The notes under the pieces were generated by a model. That model was not told the origin of the DNA and did not search any database. It saw nothing but the letters and a program-made list of their open reading frames with translations. DNA of 21,696 bases from NCBI GenBank assembly GCA_903834675.1, contig CAILKC010000397.1, forward strand, positions 1-21,696, given 5' to 3'. A program made the position numbers and the translations under genes. Numbering within the stretch: position 1 is the first letter of the stretch; the number at the start of each line of letters is the position of its first letter. Below are positions 21,409-21,696 of the stretch, piece after piece. The stretch comes from an uncultured Victivallales bacterium. Its GTDB lineage: Bacteria > Verrucomicrobiota > Lentisphaeria > Oligosphaerales > JAFGRS01.

Positions 21409-21589
21409 TAGGTGGAGAGGGTTCAGGTTGGGTGATGGGATGTGTCCATTGAGAAACCGTTTCCAGAGTCGAAAGCTGTTGCCTTGGTCGTCTGTGAAGA
21501 AGTGCGGCGAGGTTCGCGGCGACTCTTCTCATGGATTCCCTTGTATGAGACTTGCAGCATCCTCCTATGACACCAGGCGCTTCCCATTC
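21409..21589. other. Non-coding stretch with nothing recognisable
   Basis: The base composition is lower in GC than the flanks. A minus-strand frame of 84 codons crosses it, but it has no ribosome site or motif. Confidence 0.4.
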
Positions 21590-21674
21590 CGCCCTTTGTC
21601 CGCCACCGCGGACGAAGGGCGTTGGAGGGCGCCGCTGCGTCGGCGCCGCGGCGGCCACGCAGGGCCGCCCTCCA
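21590..21674. repeat. Palindrome cluster at the right edge of the window
   Basis: CGCCCTTTGTCCGC (21590-21603) pairs over 14 positions (one G-T wobble) with GCGGACGAAGGGCG (21608-21621) around CACC. Directly after, TGGAGGGC (21623-21630) pairs with GCCCTCCA (21667-21674), and CTGCGT/ACGCAG pairs inside it. No T-run follows. It looks like a dispersed palindromic repeat rather than a terminator. Confidence 0.5.
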
Positions 21675-21696
21675 GGCGATCCGGCGCGTTCCGGCC

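Noticed and set aside
21404..21658. 84-codon minus-strand frame at the right edge
   Set aside because: It crosses the palindrome cluster and has no ribosome site or motif.

Overview
The window is GC-rich bacterial chromosome. It carries three lone pseudopilin genes of the '[17 protein letters not shown] ... H-X9-DG' type, a PQQ-like beta-propeller protein, a large polytopic membrane protein of the DUF6785/DUF6784 kind and a secreted protein that looks like a glycoside hydrolase. This mix is typical of the PVC group and its neighbours (Lentisphaerota, Planctomycetota, Hydrogenedentota-like lineages). Two of the three pseudopilins lack the usual Gly at -1, a form I associate with Lentisphaerota. 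The placement is inference. No rRNA or tRNA gene is visible to confirm it.

Layout. 1-1639 (+): the 3' end of a 5'-3' exonuclease, then an exported beta-propeller protein. 1945-2637 (-): pseudopilin 1. 2761-5064 (+): a NifS-type cysteine desulfurase, then a secreted protein broken by a one-base frameshift. 5109-7339 (-): a DegT-family aminotransferase and a HAD phosphatase. 7521-9590 (+): the polytopic membrane protein, divergent from the HAD gene across a region with a shared palindrome. 9657-10757 (-): MutY. 10956-11306 (+): a small exported protein with its own consensus promoter and strong terminator. 11851-20866: all genes on the + strand, in order pseudopilin 2, CapA-like protein, RACo-type ferredoxin/ASKHA protein, pseudopilin 3, nitrilase-family amidohydrolase, sugar phosphate isomerase-like protein, a diverged Vsr-like endonuclease, a zinc alcohol dehydrogenase and a GNAT acetyltransferase.

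The most distinctive structure is not a gene. A 258-bp element at 11386-11643 has perfect 14-bp terminal inverted repeats (CCTGTGCAATAAGG) and nested hairpins. A second, partly decayed copy lies in inverted orientation at 21155-21408, so the pair brackets about 9.5 kb of the + strand gene block. It has the form of a MITE or other non-autonomous element and could mediate inversion of the block. Two further compact fold-back structures occur: a 53-nt sequence that can pair completely into a three-way junction (19122-19174), and a palindrome cluster at the right edge (21590-21674).

Most genes are housekeeping or accessory metabolic genes. Functional links between them are weak. The tightest unit is nitrilase - isomerase - (Vsr-like) - dehydrogenase - acetyltransferase, which may be a small-molecule catabolic set. 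No CRISPR array, tRNA, rRNA, transposase or recognised defence operon was seen.
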